This document shows, piece after piece, positions 34,259-44,238 of a DNA stretch of 64,000 bases. The notes under the pieces are model-generated. The model saw only the letters and a program-made list of their open reading frames with translations. It was not told the origin of the DNA and did no database searches. The DNA is from an uncultured Clostridia bacterium (GTDB taxonomy: Bacteria; Bacillota; Clostridia; Oscillospirales; CAG-382), in NCBI GenBank assembly GCA_947628695.1, contig CANRAV010000003.1, positions 57,655 to 121,654 on the forward strand, in the 5' to 3' direction. The position numbers and the translations under genes are program-made. Position 1 is the stretch's first letter, and each line of letters starts with the position of its first letter.

Positions 34259-34609
34259 TCCGGTATCGGATACCGTACCCCAAACGAATTTTTCACTGTT
34301 TTAAGTGTCCACAATACTTGACAAGTTTCAAGAAAAAGCTCCCGTTTTTTCCACAATTATATTATATCGTTTGTAAGATAGTGCTTTATCTGTTTAACGG
34401 TAGGTTCTATCCAGCTTGCATTTAAGGCTTCAGCCTGTCAATCAGCACCCGCATATTTAAATGAAATAACGTCCGCGCAGCGGACACCGCACCTATTCAC
34501 TGTTACCTATTACTTCTTACTTAAAGCGCAGCTTGAAAAGCAAGTCTTTTTCACCATTCTACCGTTTATGAGTATAACTTATGTCGGTGAAAAAAACAAG
34601 TGGGTTTTG
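34259..34609. other. gene-poor AT-rich stretch
   Basis: About 350 bases without a credible gene. A short GTCCGCGCAGCGGAC hairpin lies near 34470, and an inverted repeat TTTTTCACC / GGTGAAAAA (about 34548-34592) lies just before the bioY terminator. A CTATTCACTGTTACCTATTA stretch has the look of dispersed intergenic repeats. No function is assigned. Confidence 0.4.
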
Positions 34610-34639
34610 CAAAAAAATTGCGGGGTTTTAAGCCCCGCA
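34610..34639 (-). terminator. intrinsic terminator after bioY
   Basis: On the minus strand, TGCGGGG / CCCCGCA with a seven-base loop is followed by ATTTTTTTGC. Confidence 0.8.
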
Positions 34640-34647
34640 GCGTTTGT

Positions 34648-35208
34648 TTAAGCTTTTATAAGCGGTGACACGCGCCGCGCCAGCACAAGCGCCGTCGCAA
34701 GCTTTAAAAGGTCCGGCAGCACGAAGGGCGCAACGCAGCGCATGAACGCCGCCGCAAGGCCGACAGCGCCGCTGCCGCCCGCGTAAAAGACGACGTACCA
34801 CACGGTGCCGAAGGCGTAAAGCACGGCAAGCCCCAAGAGAAGCGCCGTAACCTCCGCCCAAAGCTTTTTGCCGAAGGCACCGACGAGAAGCCTGTATATT
34901 ATCCCCGTGAATACGAAGCCGACGATGTATCCGCCCGTGTCGCCAAAAAGCACGCCTATGCCGGAGGTAAAGCCCGCAAACACCGGAAGCCCGGCAGCGC
35001 CGAGGGCAATGTACAAAACAACGGAAAGCGTCCCCCTCTTCCCGCCCAGGGCGGAAAGCACAAAAAACACCGCAAAGGTCTGCATGGTGAACGGTATCGA
35101 AGCCGGCACGCTTATATAAGAGCATACGGCGATGATGGCCGCGCCGAAGGCGATATACGTAAGGTCGGAGGCCTTAAACGCCCCCTTTGCACCCCTGTTT
35201 TCGTTCAT
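34648..35208 (-). CDS. bioY: biotin ECF transporter S component BioY
   Basis: A 186-residue six-span membrane protein. It shows the BioY signature regions: ISVPASIPFTMQTFAVFF near residue 35, GLPVFAGFTSGIGVLFGDTGGYIVGF in the middle (key part GDTGGYIVGF) and a FVLPDLLKL end. It binds biotin and works with a shared ECF module (EcfA, EcfA', EcfT) encoded elsewhere. The start at 35208 follows GGAGGAACGG and overlaps the stop of the DUF1284 gene. No BirA operator was recognised. Confidence 0.92.
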   Translation of the reverse strand: MNENRGAKGAFKASDLTYIAFGAAIIAVCSYISVPASIPFTMQTFAVFFVLSALGGKRGTLSVVLYIALGAAGLPVFAGFTSGIGVLFGDTGGYIVGFVFTGIIYRLLVGAFGKKLWAEVTALLLGLAVLYAFGTVWYVVFYAGGSGAVGLAAAFMRCVAPFVLPDLLKLATALVLARRVSPLIKA

Positions 35209-35585
35209 GTCCGTTCCTCCCGTCCACTGCATAGGCTGTACCACTCGCAGTCCGCACAGATGGCCGCAAAGCGCTTTCCGTCCGCAAGCAGGACGCGCGC
35301 TTTTGCGGAAAGGGCGCTCCACTTCCCCGTTTCGCCCTTGCGCAGATTCAATGCCTCCATAACCCCGCCGTCAAGGCGCGCGACCTTTGCAGCAGAGGTG
35401 CAAACGCCGCCTTCGTTGTTAGGGCAGGCAGTGCAAAGCTCGTCACAGCCGCAGACAAGGGTCACGTCCGCGTCCTCCACGCGAAGTGTGCCGCAGACGG
35501 CCTCCATATGCGCGGTAAAGCGCGCGTCGTAGCCGTGGCCGACGAACTTTTGTATACAAAGCAAATGGTGCGGTCTTAAGTACAT
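35205..35585 (-). CDS. DUF1284 cysteine-rich protein
   Basis: A 126-residue protein with the DUF1284 opening LRPHHLLCIQKFVGHGYD and conserved cysteines spread through the chain (CGCDELCTACPNN, CADCEWYSLC). The Cys pattern suggests a metal- or Fe-S-binding protein; its function is unknown. It is coupled to bioY by a four-base overlap and has a good promoter upstream, so it may relate to biotin use or uptake. Confidence 0.8.
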   Translation of the reverse strand: MYLRPHHLLCIQKFVGHGYDARFTAHMEAVCGTLRVEDADVTLVCGCDELCTACPNNEGGVCTSAAKVARLDGGVMEALNLRKGETGKWSALSAKARVLLADGKRFAAICADCEWYSLCSGREERT

Positions 35586-35605
35586 TTTCTCTTCCTCCGC
35601 ACGGT

Positions 35606-35634
35606 ATTTTAACGCATCCTTCCCGCGTTGTCAA
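35606..35634 (-). promoter_or_regulatory. sigma-A promoter of DUF1284-bioY
   Basis: On the minus strand, consensus TTGACA (35629-35634) and TAAAAT (35606-35611) are spaced 17 bases apart. Confidence 0.75.
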
Positions 35635-35680
35635 GGGAAAAACAGGCTAAAATAAAAGTGAAATTTTTTGCGCAAAGGCC

Positions 35681-35729
35681 TTGACATATACCCTGCGGGG
35701 GTATATAATGATAATACCCCGAGGGGGTA
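35681..35729 (+). promoter_or_regulatory. copper-responsive promoter with two CsoR operators
   Basis: TTGACA (35681-35686) and TATAAT (35704-35709) have ideal 17-base spacing. One CsoR-type palindrome, TACCCTGCGGGGGTA, fills the spacer (35689-35703). A second, TACCCCGAGGGGGTA, lies just after the -10 box (35715-35729). CsoR bound at either would block polymerase; copper releases it. Confidence 0.9.
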
Positions 35730-35742
35730 TACGGAGGTTTTT

Positions 35743-36051
35743 ATGGCTGAGAAAAAACTTTGTGAGTGCTGCCAAAAGAAGACGGAGCGCACGGAGGAGG
35801 AGCGCAAAAAGCTTATCCACCGGCTTAACCGCATAGAGGGGCAGGTGCGCGGCATACGCAAGATGGTAGAGGGGGACGTTTACTGTCCCGACATACTGAC
35901 GCAGTCTGCGGCGGTGAACGCCGCAGTCAACGCCTTCTGCAAGGAGCTGCTTGCAAGCCACGTAAGGGGCTGCGTTGCTCGCGGCATACGCGAGGGGCAC
36001 GACGAGGTGATAGACGAGCTGCTTTGCACCCTGCAGAAGCTTATGAAATAG
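35743..36051 (+). CDS. csoR: copper-sensing transcriptional repressor CsoR
   Basis: A 102-residue all-helical CsoR/RcnR-family protein. The copper ligands are recognisable: Cys in GDVYCPDIL, then His and Cys in ASHVRGCV. The RLNRIEGQVRGIRKM helix is the family DNA-binding signature. It starts at the ATG after ACGGAGG, downstream of two CsoR operators, and precedes copA by 15 bases, so it autoregulates a copper-efflux operon. Confidence 0.93.
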   Translation: MAEKKLCECCQKKTERTEEERKKLIHRLNRIEGQVRGIRKMVEGDVYCPDILTQSAAVNAAVNAFCKELLASHVRGCVARGIREGHDEVIDELLCTLQKLMK

Positions 36052-36066
36052 GGGGCGCTTTAAGAC

Positions 36067-38562
<2,496 letters not shown>

Positions 38563-38571
38563 GATAAAGGA

Positions 38572-38605
38572 AGGCGGCGCTTTTTTGCAAAGGAAGGCGC
38601 CGCTT
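38572..38605 (+). terminator. terminator after copA
   Basis: The stem AGGCGGCGC / GCGCCGCTT (one wobble) is followed by CTTTTCG. It separates the copper operon from the B12 riboswitch operon. Confidence 0.6.
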
Positions 38606-38641
38606 CTTTTCGAAAAAGTGTTAAGTTTTTTCGTTTTCCTA

Positions 38642-38670
38642 TTGCTTTTGAAAAAAAGAAGTGTTAAAAT
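38642..38670 (+). promoter_or_regulatory. sigma-A promoter of the cobalamin-uptake operon
   Basis: TTGCTT (38642-38647) and TAAAAT (38665-38670) are spaced 17 bases apart. Predicted initiation near 38677 is just before the riboswitch P1 stem. Confidence 0.7.
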
Positions 38671-38689
38671 AAGGAAAATCAAATAATGG

Positions 38690-38860
38690 AAATACGGTTT
38701 GAAAAGTTGTTGACTGAGTAGATTAAAAGGTAATCCGGTTCGAATCCGGAACAACCGCCATTACTGTATTTGACACGGGTATGCTTGTCCCCTGCGCGTT
38801 TTTACGCGAGGGGTCTGTGCTGTTGACGCCGTGTCATAAGTCAGGATATCTGCCGTATTT
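38690..38860 (+). ncRNA. cobalamin riboswitch
   Basis: The P1 stem is formed by AAATACGG (38690-38697) and CCGTATTT (38853-38860). The core has the class-defining AAAAGGTAATCCGG...CCGGAAC hairpin (P4), then the ACCGCCATTACTGTA junction. The B12 box AAGTCAGGATATCTGCC (38838-38854) closes it. The central arm and GC-rich peripheral stems (CCCCTGCGCG / CGCGAGGGG) fill the space between. It is followed by two candidate terminators and by genes for corrinoid-binding-like proteins and an ECF transporter. Coenzyme B12-type corrinoid binding should switch the operon off. Confidence 0.88.
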
Positions 38861-38891
38861 TTTGCAGGGTTTACCACCGCTTTGGTGAGGA

Positions 38892-38943
38892 GAGTGCAGC
38901 CGATTTATGCCGGGTTTCCGGCCTGTCGTTCGCGCTCTTTTTT
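38892..38943 (+). terminator. first candidate riboswitch terminator
   Basis: An outer stem GAGTGC / GCGCTC (one wobble) and an inner stem GCCGG / CCGGC are followed by TTTTTT. It lies about 30 bases after the B12 box. Confidence 0.5.
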
Positions 38944-38982
38944 GTTGCATTAAATACGCGTGCGTTCGGCGCAATTCGGCTG

Positions 38983-39017
38983 CGCTCCTTTGCCCTGCGG
39001 CAAGGGAGCGTTTTTTT
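38983..39017 (+). terminator. second candidate riboswitch terminator
   Basis: A 12-bp stem CGCTCCTTTGCC / GGCAAGGGAGCG with a four-base loop and seven T residues lies 21 bases before the first start codon of the operon. It is the stronger of the two. Confidence 0.7.
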
Positions 39018-39037
39018 GCGAAAGGGGAGAACAAGAA

Positions 39038-39253
39038 GTGACGTCGGAAGAAAAGAGGCTCTGGGCGGTAGAGCGTCTTAGGGAAAAGCAAAGGGAGCTG
39101 GGAAGACTGCCGAAGAAAGAGGACTTCGACGACGCCTCCCGTTCCCGCATAAAGGCCTTTCTCGGCCCCTGGCCGAGAGCCCTTGAAGCTGCCGGTCTTA
39201 AAAGTCGACCCGGCAGGCAGACAAAAAAACACAAAAAAGGAGAAGAGACATGA
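39038..39253 (+). CDS. 71-residue HNH_repeat-like protein
   Basis: This short protein starts with GTG (after AAAGGGGAG) and reads VTSEEKRLWAVERL. It then has the pattern of the homing-endonuclease-associated repeat: ELGRLPKKEDFDD, IKAFLGPWPRALEAAGL. The tail is Lys/Arg-rich. In larger proteins this repeat is a small helical DNA- or RNA-binding unit; no nuclease motif is present here. Its stop overlaps the start of the next gene (ATGA), so it is translated as part of the riboswitch operon. Its role in B12 uptake is unknown. Confidence 0.65.
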   Translation: MTSEEKRLWAVERLREKQRELGRLPKKEDFDDASRSRIKAFLGPWPRALEAAGLKSRPGRQTKKHKKGEET

Positions 39254-41124
39254 AAACCACATTGAAAATGCTTTCGGTATTTCTTGCGGCCGCAACGGTT
39301 ATGTGCATGTTCACGGGCCTTGTTTCTGCGGCAGACGGCTTTACGGAGAAGACGGAGAGGTCGGCAGAGCTTGTCGAGATAATCCGCGGTGCGGTAGAAA
39401 GCGCAAAGGCGCAGGTCGGCGCCGAGGGCGGAAGCCTTCTCGGAAGCGAGGACTTTCTTGCAAGCACAAGCTCTACGGCGACGGACTGGATGGCGCTTGC
39501 GATGGGGCGCTTCAGCTATATTGACGCGGAAGGAAAGCGCGTATACCTGATAGACGACTTTGGCGGTTACGACGCCTTTCTCGATGCGACAAGGGCGTAC
39601 ATAGAGAAAACCTACGCCGACAGAGGGGGCAAGCTTCACTCCGCAAAGTCAACGGAATGGCACCGTGCGATCCTTGCAATAACGGCGCTCGGAGGCGACC
39701 CGACGAGCTTTGGCACCTACGAGGGCAACCCCATAGACCTTATCGCCGACGGCAGCTACAACTGCGTTATAAACCCCGGCAGGCAGGGCATAAACGGCTG
39801 GATCTTCGGCCTTATTGCCCTTGACACCTGCCGCTATGAGGTGCCGGAGGACGCAAAGTACCCGCGCGAGACCTTTATAACGGAGATACTTAAAGCACAG
39901 CTTTTGGGAAGCGAAGAGGGCACATACGGCGGCTGGGCGCTTGCAGGCTTCGGCTCTAAGTCCGACGTGGACATAACCGCCATGGCCATTCAGGCGCTTG
40001 CGCCGTACTACGGCGATGACACGGTATACACCTTCACAAACGGCGCAAGCGGCGAAGAGAGGAGCGTAACCGTCCGCTGCTGCGTGGACGAGGCGCTTGA
40101 CGTTCTGTCCTCCATGCTTGACGAATACGGGGGATTTTCCTCCTGGGGGACTACCAATGTGGAGGGCATAGCGCAGGTTGTTACCGCGCTTTGCAGCCTC
40201 GGCATAGACCCGGAGAAGGACGCACGCTTTACAAGCAGCGCCGGGAAGACGGTTGTGGACGGGCTGCTGCGCTTCCGTCTGGAAAGCGGCGGCTTCTCCC
40301 ACACGGCAGGCGGGGACTGGAACTACATGGCGAACGACCAGGCGACCTATGCGCTTGTCGCGTATTGGCGCTTCTTAAACGGCCTTCGCCCGCTTTACGA
40401 CATGCGCGCCGACGAGCCGCTTGCACTGCCGGAGCCGTCCGAAGACGACAGCTCTGTCGAGGACGTACCTTCCGACGAGCCGGACTTGCCGTCGGAGGAG
40501 CCTTCACAAGATGTTCCCGCAGAGGACGACAGCTCTACCGATGAACCGGCCGAGCCTACGGACCCCTCGGAAGATGTGCCCACAGGAGATGATGACAGCT
40601 CTGTCGAAGAGCCGGCACAATCTGCGGAACCGTCGGAAGATGTGAGCATAGAAAACAGCAGCTCTGCCGACGAACCCACGGAACCGGTGAAGCCTTCGGA
40701 GGATGTGACAACGGAGGACAGCAGCTCTTCCGACGAACCCGCAGAACCGACCGAACCGTCGGCGGATGTGAGCACGGAAGACGGCAACAGCTCTTTTGAT
40801 GAACCTGCAGAACCGGAGGAACCGTCGGAAGATGTGACAACGGAAGACGAAAGCTCTTCGGATGAACCGGCCGAGCCTTCGGAAGGTGTCACAACGGAAG
40901 ACGAAAGCTCTTCGGATAAACCTGCAGAGCCTGCGGACAGCTCCGCCTCGGCAGACGGCGGCTCTTCGGCCGAAGCGGCCGATTCTTCCATCGGCAGCAG
41001 CACCGACGGCAGCGAAAGCTCGCCGCAGACGGGCGACGCTTCGGCAATGCCGCTTTTTGCCCTTTCGTCGCTCTGCCTTGCAGCGGCCGTTCTTCTGCTT
41101 AAAAAGCGGACGGCAAAACGGTAA
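39250..41124 (+). CDS. wall-anchored protein with intrinsic-factor-like alpha/alpha-barrel domain
   Basis: A 624-residue surface protein. The signal peptide (about 1-27) ends LVSAAD. Residues about 60-385 are an alpha/alpha-barrel of the prenyltransferase/terpenoid-cyclase and eukaryotic cobalamin-binding type, with repeats KSTEWHRAILAITALGGDP, SDVDITAMAIQALAPYY and GGFSSWGTTNVEGIAQVV (compare SWSTT-type repeats of intrinsic factor). A long acidic Ser/Pro/Glu/Asp repeat stalk (about 395-590) follows, then a sorting-like signal SPQTG with a hydrophobic span and KKRTAKR. It probably sits on the cell wall and binds a corrinoid. The ligand is inferred from the riboswitch and neighbours. Confidence 0.82.
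   Translation: MKTTLKMLSVFLAAATVMCMFTGLVSAADGFTEKTERSAELVEIIRGAVESAKAQVGAEGGSLLGSEDFLASTSSTATDWMALAMGRFSYIDAEGKRVYLIDDFGGYDAFLDATRAYIEKTYADRGGKLHSAKSTEWHRAILAITALGGDPTSFGTYEGNPIDLIADGSYNCVINPGRQGINGWIFGLIALDTCRYEVPEDAKYPRETFITEILKAQLLGSEEGTYGGWALAGFGSKSDVDITAMAIQALAPYYGDDTVYTFTNGASGEERSVTVRCCVDEALDVLSSMLDEYGGFSSWGTTNVEGIAQVVTALCSLGIDPEKDARFTSSAGKTVVDGLLRFRLESGGFSHTAGGDWNYMANDQATYALVAYWRFLNGLRPLYDMRADEPLALPEPSEDDSSVEDVPSDEPDLPSEEPSQDVPAEDDSSTDEPAEPTDPSEDVPTGDDDSSVEEPAQSAEPSEDVSIENSSSADEPTEPVKPSEDVTTEDSSSSDEPAEPTEPSADVSTEDGNSSFDEPAEPEEPSEDVTTEDESSSDEPAEPSEGVTTEDESSSDKPAEPADSSASADGGSSAEAADSSIGSSTDGSESSPQTGDASAMPLFALSSLCLAAAVLLLKKRTAKR
40440..41010 (+). repeat. Ser/Glu/Pro stalk-coding imperfect tandem repeats
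   Basis: About nine degenerate units of roughly 60-66 bases encode EPxEPSEDVxTEDSSS-like segments in the wall-anchored protein. Such stalks project surface domains and tend to vary in length between strains. Confidence 0.75.
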
Positions 41125-41151
41125 AATCACTTAAAACAGGGGGGATATGAC

Positions 41152-44100
41152 GTGAAAACCCGGAGGATTGCGGCGGTATTTGTTTGCTTTATTCTGCTTC
41201 TTGCGCTGCCCTGCGGCATTGCAGGCGCAGCAGGGCCGACGCTTTCGACCACGCTTAAAGACGGCGCAGTCGTAAGAAACAGCCGCCTTACCTTTGAAGT
41301 ATACGCGCGGGACGAATCCGGCGGCAAGGCGGACTCTGCCGTCACGCTAAACGGCGACAGCGTCAGCCCCGCCTGGGACGACAGCGACAAGACAAGCTAC
41401 ACCCTCTCCTTTGACGCAGAAGGAGAATACACTGTTGCCGTTGAGGCAGTCACGAACGGCGGAAGCAGGAAGAGCATTACCTACAGCATAACCTATGTAC
41501 CGGCTGCAGACGGCGAGGTGATAGGCAGCGCCGTTTGGAGCGTGGAGGCCTTCACCCTCGGCTGCGGGTATATAGTAGAGCCTATGCGCGTGCCGATACG
41601 CGCAGGAGAGACGGCTGCGGACGCGTTTTTGCGGCTGCTTAAGGACAGCGGCCTTGCGTGCTTCTACAGCGGCGACACGAAGGAAGGCTTCTACCTTGCG
41701 TACATCGCCGACGGCGACTGCACTCTTGATCGGTACAACGGCTACGGCGGCAGCGGGCGCGCGCCGGAGCCGAGGAAGCTGAACCTTTCCCCTTCCATAC
41801 CGGGCTATTTGGCGCGCTGTCTTGAGGACGGCATGGACTTTTTCGACCCCGACGAGTACACGGAAATGTACGAAGGCTTCCTTGGGGAGTTTGTGTGCAC
41901 GAACGGGTCGGGGTGGATGTACAGCGTCGGAGGCAGCTTCCCGAACGTCGGCTTTTCCGACTGCTATTTGTCCGACGGCGACGTTGTGCGGGTGCAGTTT
42001 ACGCTTGGCTACGGCGCGGATATTGGCGGGACGGGTGCGCTTGGCGGGCAGATACCGGGCGCGGGCGACGTGCCGCAGGCCGGCTACTACCCCGTGGCGG
42101 ACAAGGACGCGCTGACTTCCCTTTTGGCGGATGCGGCAGAGGCCGGGCTTGCCGAAGGAGAGGCGTATAAAAGCGCCCTCTCCGCCGCGTGCGAGCCGAA
42201 CGCTTCGCAAAGCGCGGTCGACGCCGCCGCAGAAGCGCTTAGGGAAGCGCTTGCAGCCCCGGAAGAGCCCTCGTCGGAAGAACCGGAGATGTCGGAGGGG
42301 ACGGAAGAGCCGATAACATCGGAGGAACCCGCAGCACCCGAAACATCGGAGGAGCCCAAAGCACCCGAAGCATCGGAGGAGTCCGCAGTGCCGGAAACAT
42401 CGGAGGTGCCCGCAGTACCCGAAGCTTCAGAGGTGCCCGCAGCACCCGAAATATCGGAGGAACCCGCAGCGCCGGAAATATCGGAGGAACCCGCAGCACC
42501 CGAAACATCGGAGGTGCCCAAAGCGCCCGAAGCATCGGAGGAGCCCGCAGCGCCCGAAACATCGGAGGAGCCCGCGGCGCCGGAAACATCGGAGGAGCCC
42601 GCAGCGCCCGAAACACCGGAGGAGCCCGCAGCGCCCGAAGCATCGGAGGAACCCGCAGCGCCGGAAACATCGGAGGTGACGGAAGAGCCCTCACACGCCG
42701 ACCCGATGGAGACAGCGCGTGGAATAATAGAATGGAAAAAGGCGGATCTTGGCTGCAGCGCGGACGAGCCGCTGCTTTGCGACGGCTTTATCTCCCTCGC
42801 CGGCACCACCGCCGGGGACTGGTACCCTATAGGGCTTTCGCGCCTTGGGGCAGACGACTCGTTCGACAAGTATCTTTCCGTCCTGCGCGAGCACGTAGAG
42901 GAGCGCTACCGCACACCCGAAAAGCTTCACTCCGCAAAGGCGACGGAGTGGCACCGCATAGCGCTTGCGGTGCTGGCGGCGGGCGGTGACCCGACAGCCT
43001 TCGGCGTAGACGAAAACGGGAAGGCCATAAACCTTATAGCAGACGGCACCTACGACCGCGGGAAGACGGCTCCCTTGGGAAAGCAGGGCATAAACGGGCT
43101 TATATGGGGGCTTATCGCGCTTGACAGCAGGAGGTACGAGGTACCGGAGGGGGCAGCCGACACACGTGAGGACATAATACGTGGCATACTGTCGCGGCAG
43201 CTTGCGGACGGGGGATGGGCGCTTACGGGAAGCGTTCCCGACCCCGACCTTACGGCGATGGCCGTGCAGGCGCTGTCCCCCTACTGCGTCGGCGACGCGC
43301 CGGACGTGGAGGAGGAGACGCTTAAAGCCGCCGCAGAGGCTGTGGAGAGGGCGCTTGCGTGCCTTTCGGAAATGCAGCTTCCGACAGGGGACTTCAAAAG
43401 CTGGGGGACGCAGAACGCGGAAAGCACCGCGCAGGTTATAATCGCCCTTTGCTGCCTTGGCATAGACCCGCTTGCCGACGCGCGCTTTATAAAAGAAGGA
43501 AACACCCTGCTTGACGGCCTCATGCGCTACAGGCAGGAGGACGGCGGCTTTGCCCACTCCTTCGACTACGACTCGGAAAACCCCTCTGCCGTGCCCGGCG
43601 AGTCCAACAGCATGGCAGGCGAGCAGGTGCTTCTTGCAATGGCGGCGATGTGCAGGCTTAAAAACGGGGAGAGTGCGCTGTACGACTTCCGTATAGAAGG
43701 CGGGCAGGAGCCCGACACCGCGAAGGAGTTTACGGCCGAGGACAGGCGGGAGACGGACGCACTGCCGGAAAAGCTTACCACAGAGTATTACGTAACGGTG
43801 ACGGCGCTTCTTGACAAGCTTCTTTCGTCGCCGGACTTTGAAGGACGAGATGGCTATTTGCAGAAGCTTACGACTGCGAAGGAGCAAATAGCGCAGATAC
43901 AGGCGGAAATAGACGGCATCAACGCGGAGATACGGGAGAAGCTTTACCCCTTTGAGGACATCTCCCTTGGCGACAGGAAGACGGTGCAGTCGATTGCGGA
44001 GCGCTGCATGGCTTTAAGCGAGTACGACCGCGCGAGGATAGAGCACTTTGACGACGTCGTAAGGGCGAAGGCAAAGGTCGAAGGCGCACTTCGCGCCGCG

Positions 44101-44229
44101 GTCATAGGCGCCGCTTTGGCGCTTGCGGCTGTGCTGCTTGCGGTTTTGCTCTCGGTGCGTATTGTAAAGAAGAAGCGCCGCAAAGCGAAGGAAATGGAGC
44201 TTCTTGCTTCGGAATACGAAGACGCTTAA
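41152..44229 (+). CDS. membrane-anchored two-domain cobalamin-binding-like protein (DUF4430 + alpha/alpha-barrel)
   Basis: A 1025-residue protein starting with GTG after AGGGGGGATATGAC. Order: signal peptide (ending GIAGAAG, about 24); an Ig-like domain (about 25-120); a DUF4430 beta domain (about 125-300, with GETAADAFLRLLKDSGL, GSGWMYSVGGSFPNVGF and LSDGDVVRVQFTLGYG); a short helical FIVAR-like segment; a Pro/Glu/Ala/Ser stalk of nine-residue repeats; an alpha/alpha-barrel (about 520-850, with KATEWHRIALAVLAAGGDP, DPDLTAMAVQALSPY and KSWGTQNAESTAQVI); a coiled coil; and a C-terminal span with KKKRRKAKE. The pairing of barrel and DUF4430 is the architecture of intrinsic factor/transcobalamin, here in the opposite order with a stalk between. 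Confidence 0.85.
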   Translation: MKTRRIAAVFVCFILLLALPCGIAGAAGPTLSTTLKDGAVVRNSRLTFEVYARDESGGKADSAVTLNGDSVSPAWDDSDKTSYTLSFDAEGEYTVAVEAVTNGGSRKSITYSITYVPAADGEVIGSAVWSVEAFTLGCGYIVEPMRVPIRAGETAADAFLRLLKDSGLACFYSGDTKEGFYLAYIADGDCTLDRYNGYGGSGRAPEPRKLNLSPSIPGYLARCLEDGMDFFDPDEYTEMYEGFLGEFVCTNGSGWMYSVGGSFPNVGFSDCYLSDGDVVRVQFTLGYGADIGGTGALGGQIPGAGDVPQAGYYPVADKDALTSLLADAAEAGLAEGEAYKSALSAACEPNASQSAVDAAAEALREALAAPEEPSSEEPEMSEGTEEPITSEEPAAPETSEEPKAPEASEESAVPETSEVPAVPEASEVPAAPEISEEPAAPEISEEPAAPETSEVPKAPEASEEPAAPETSEEPAAPETSEEPAAPETPEEPAAPEASEEPAAPETSEVTEEPSHADPMETARGIIEWKKADLGCSADEPLLCDGFISLAGTTAGDWYPIGLSRLGADDSFDKYLSVLREHVEERYRTPEKLHSAKATEWHRIALAVLAAGGDPTAFGVDENGKAINLIADGTYDRGKTAPLGKQGINGLIWGLIALDSRRYEVPEGAADTREDIIRGILSRQLADGGWALTGSVPDPDLTAMAVQALSPYCVGDAPDVEEETLKAAAEAVERALACLSEMQLPTGDFKSWGTQNAESTAQVIIALCCLGIDPLADARFIKEGNTLLDGLMRYRQEDGGFAHSFDYDSENPSAVPGESNSMAGEQVLLAMAAMCRLKNGESALYDFRIEGGQEPDTAKEFTAEDRRETDALPEKLTTEYYVTVTALLDKLLSSPDFEGRDGYLQKLTTAKEQIAQIQAEIDGINAEIREKLYPFEDISLGDRKTVQSIAERCMALSEYDRARIEHFDDVVRAKAKVEGALRAAVIGAALALAAVLLAVLLSVRIVKKKRRKAKEMELLASEYEDA
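42290..42690 (+). repeat. 27-base tandem repeats encoding a Pro/Glu/Ala stalk
   Basis: About 14 imperfect copies of a 27-base unit encode EEPAAPETS and variants (EVPKAPEAS, EEPAAPEIS). Near-identity between several copies suggests recent expansion. The antisense open frames over this region are by-products of the repeat. Confidence 0.85.
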
Positions 44230-44238
44230 GGTGACGGT

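Noticed and set aside
33849..34283. Minus-strand 144-codon frame after the TetR gene
   Set aside because: Arg-rich shadow composition with no ribosome-binding site. The shorter frame at 34001-34258 is slightly better but also doubtful.
38700..38762. A tRNA-like 3' half (CCGGTTCGAATCCGG followed by a CCA-like end)
   Set aside because: There is no room for an anticodon arm. The same bases are the conserved P4 hairpin and junction of a cobalamin riboswitch, supported by P1 and the B12 box.
40395..41003. Antisense Ser-rich frame over the wall-protein stalk
   Set aside because: A by-product of the repetitive Ser/Glu/Pro codons in the sense gene.
42290..42690. Regularly spaced repeats considered as a CRISPR array
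   Set aside because: The units are contiguous, in frame and coding, with no unique spacers and no cas genes. No CRISPR array was found anywhere in the window.
42087..42869. Antisense open frame rich in Ser/Gly/Ala over the stalk repeats
   Set aside because: A mirror of the 27-base repeats in the B12-binding-like gene, not an independent gene.
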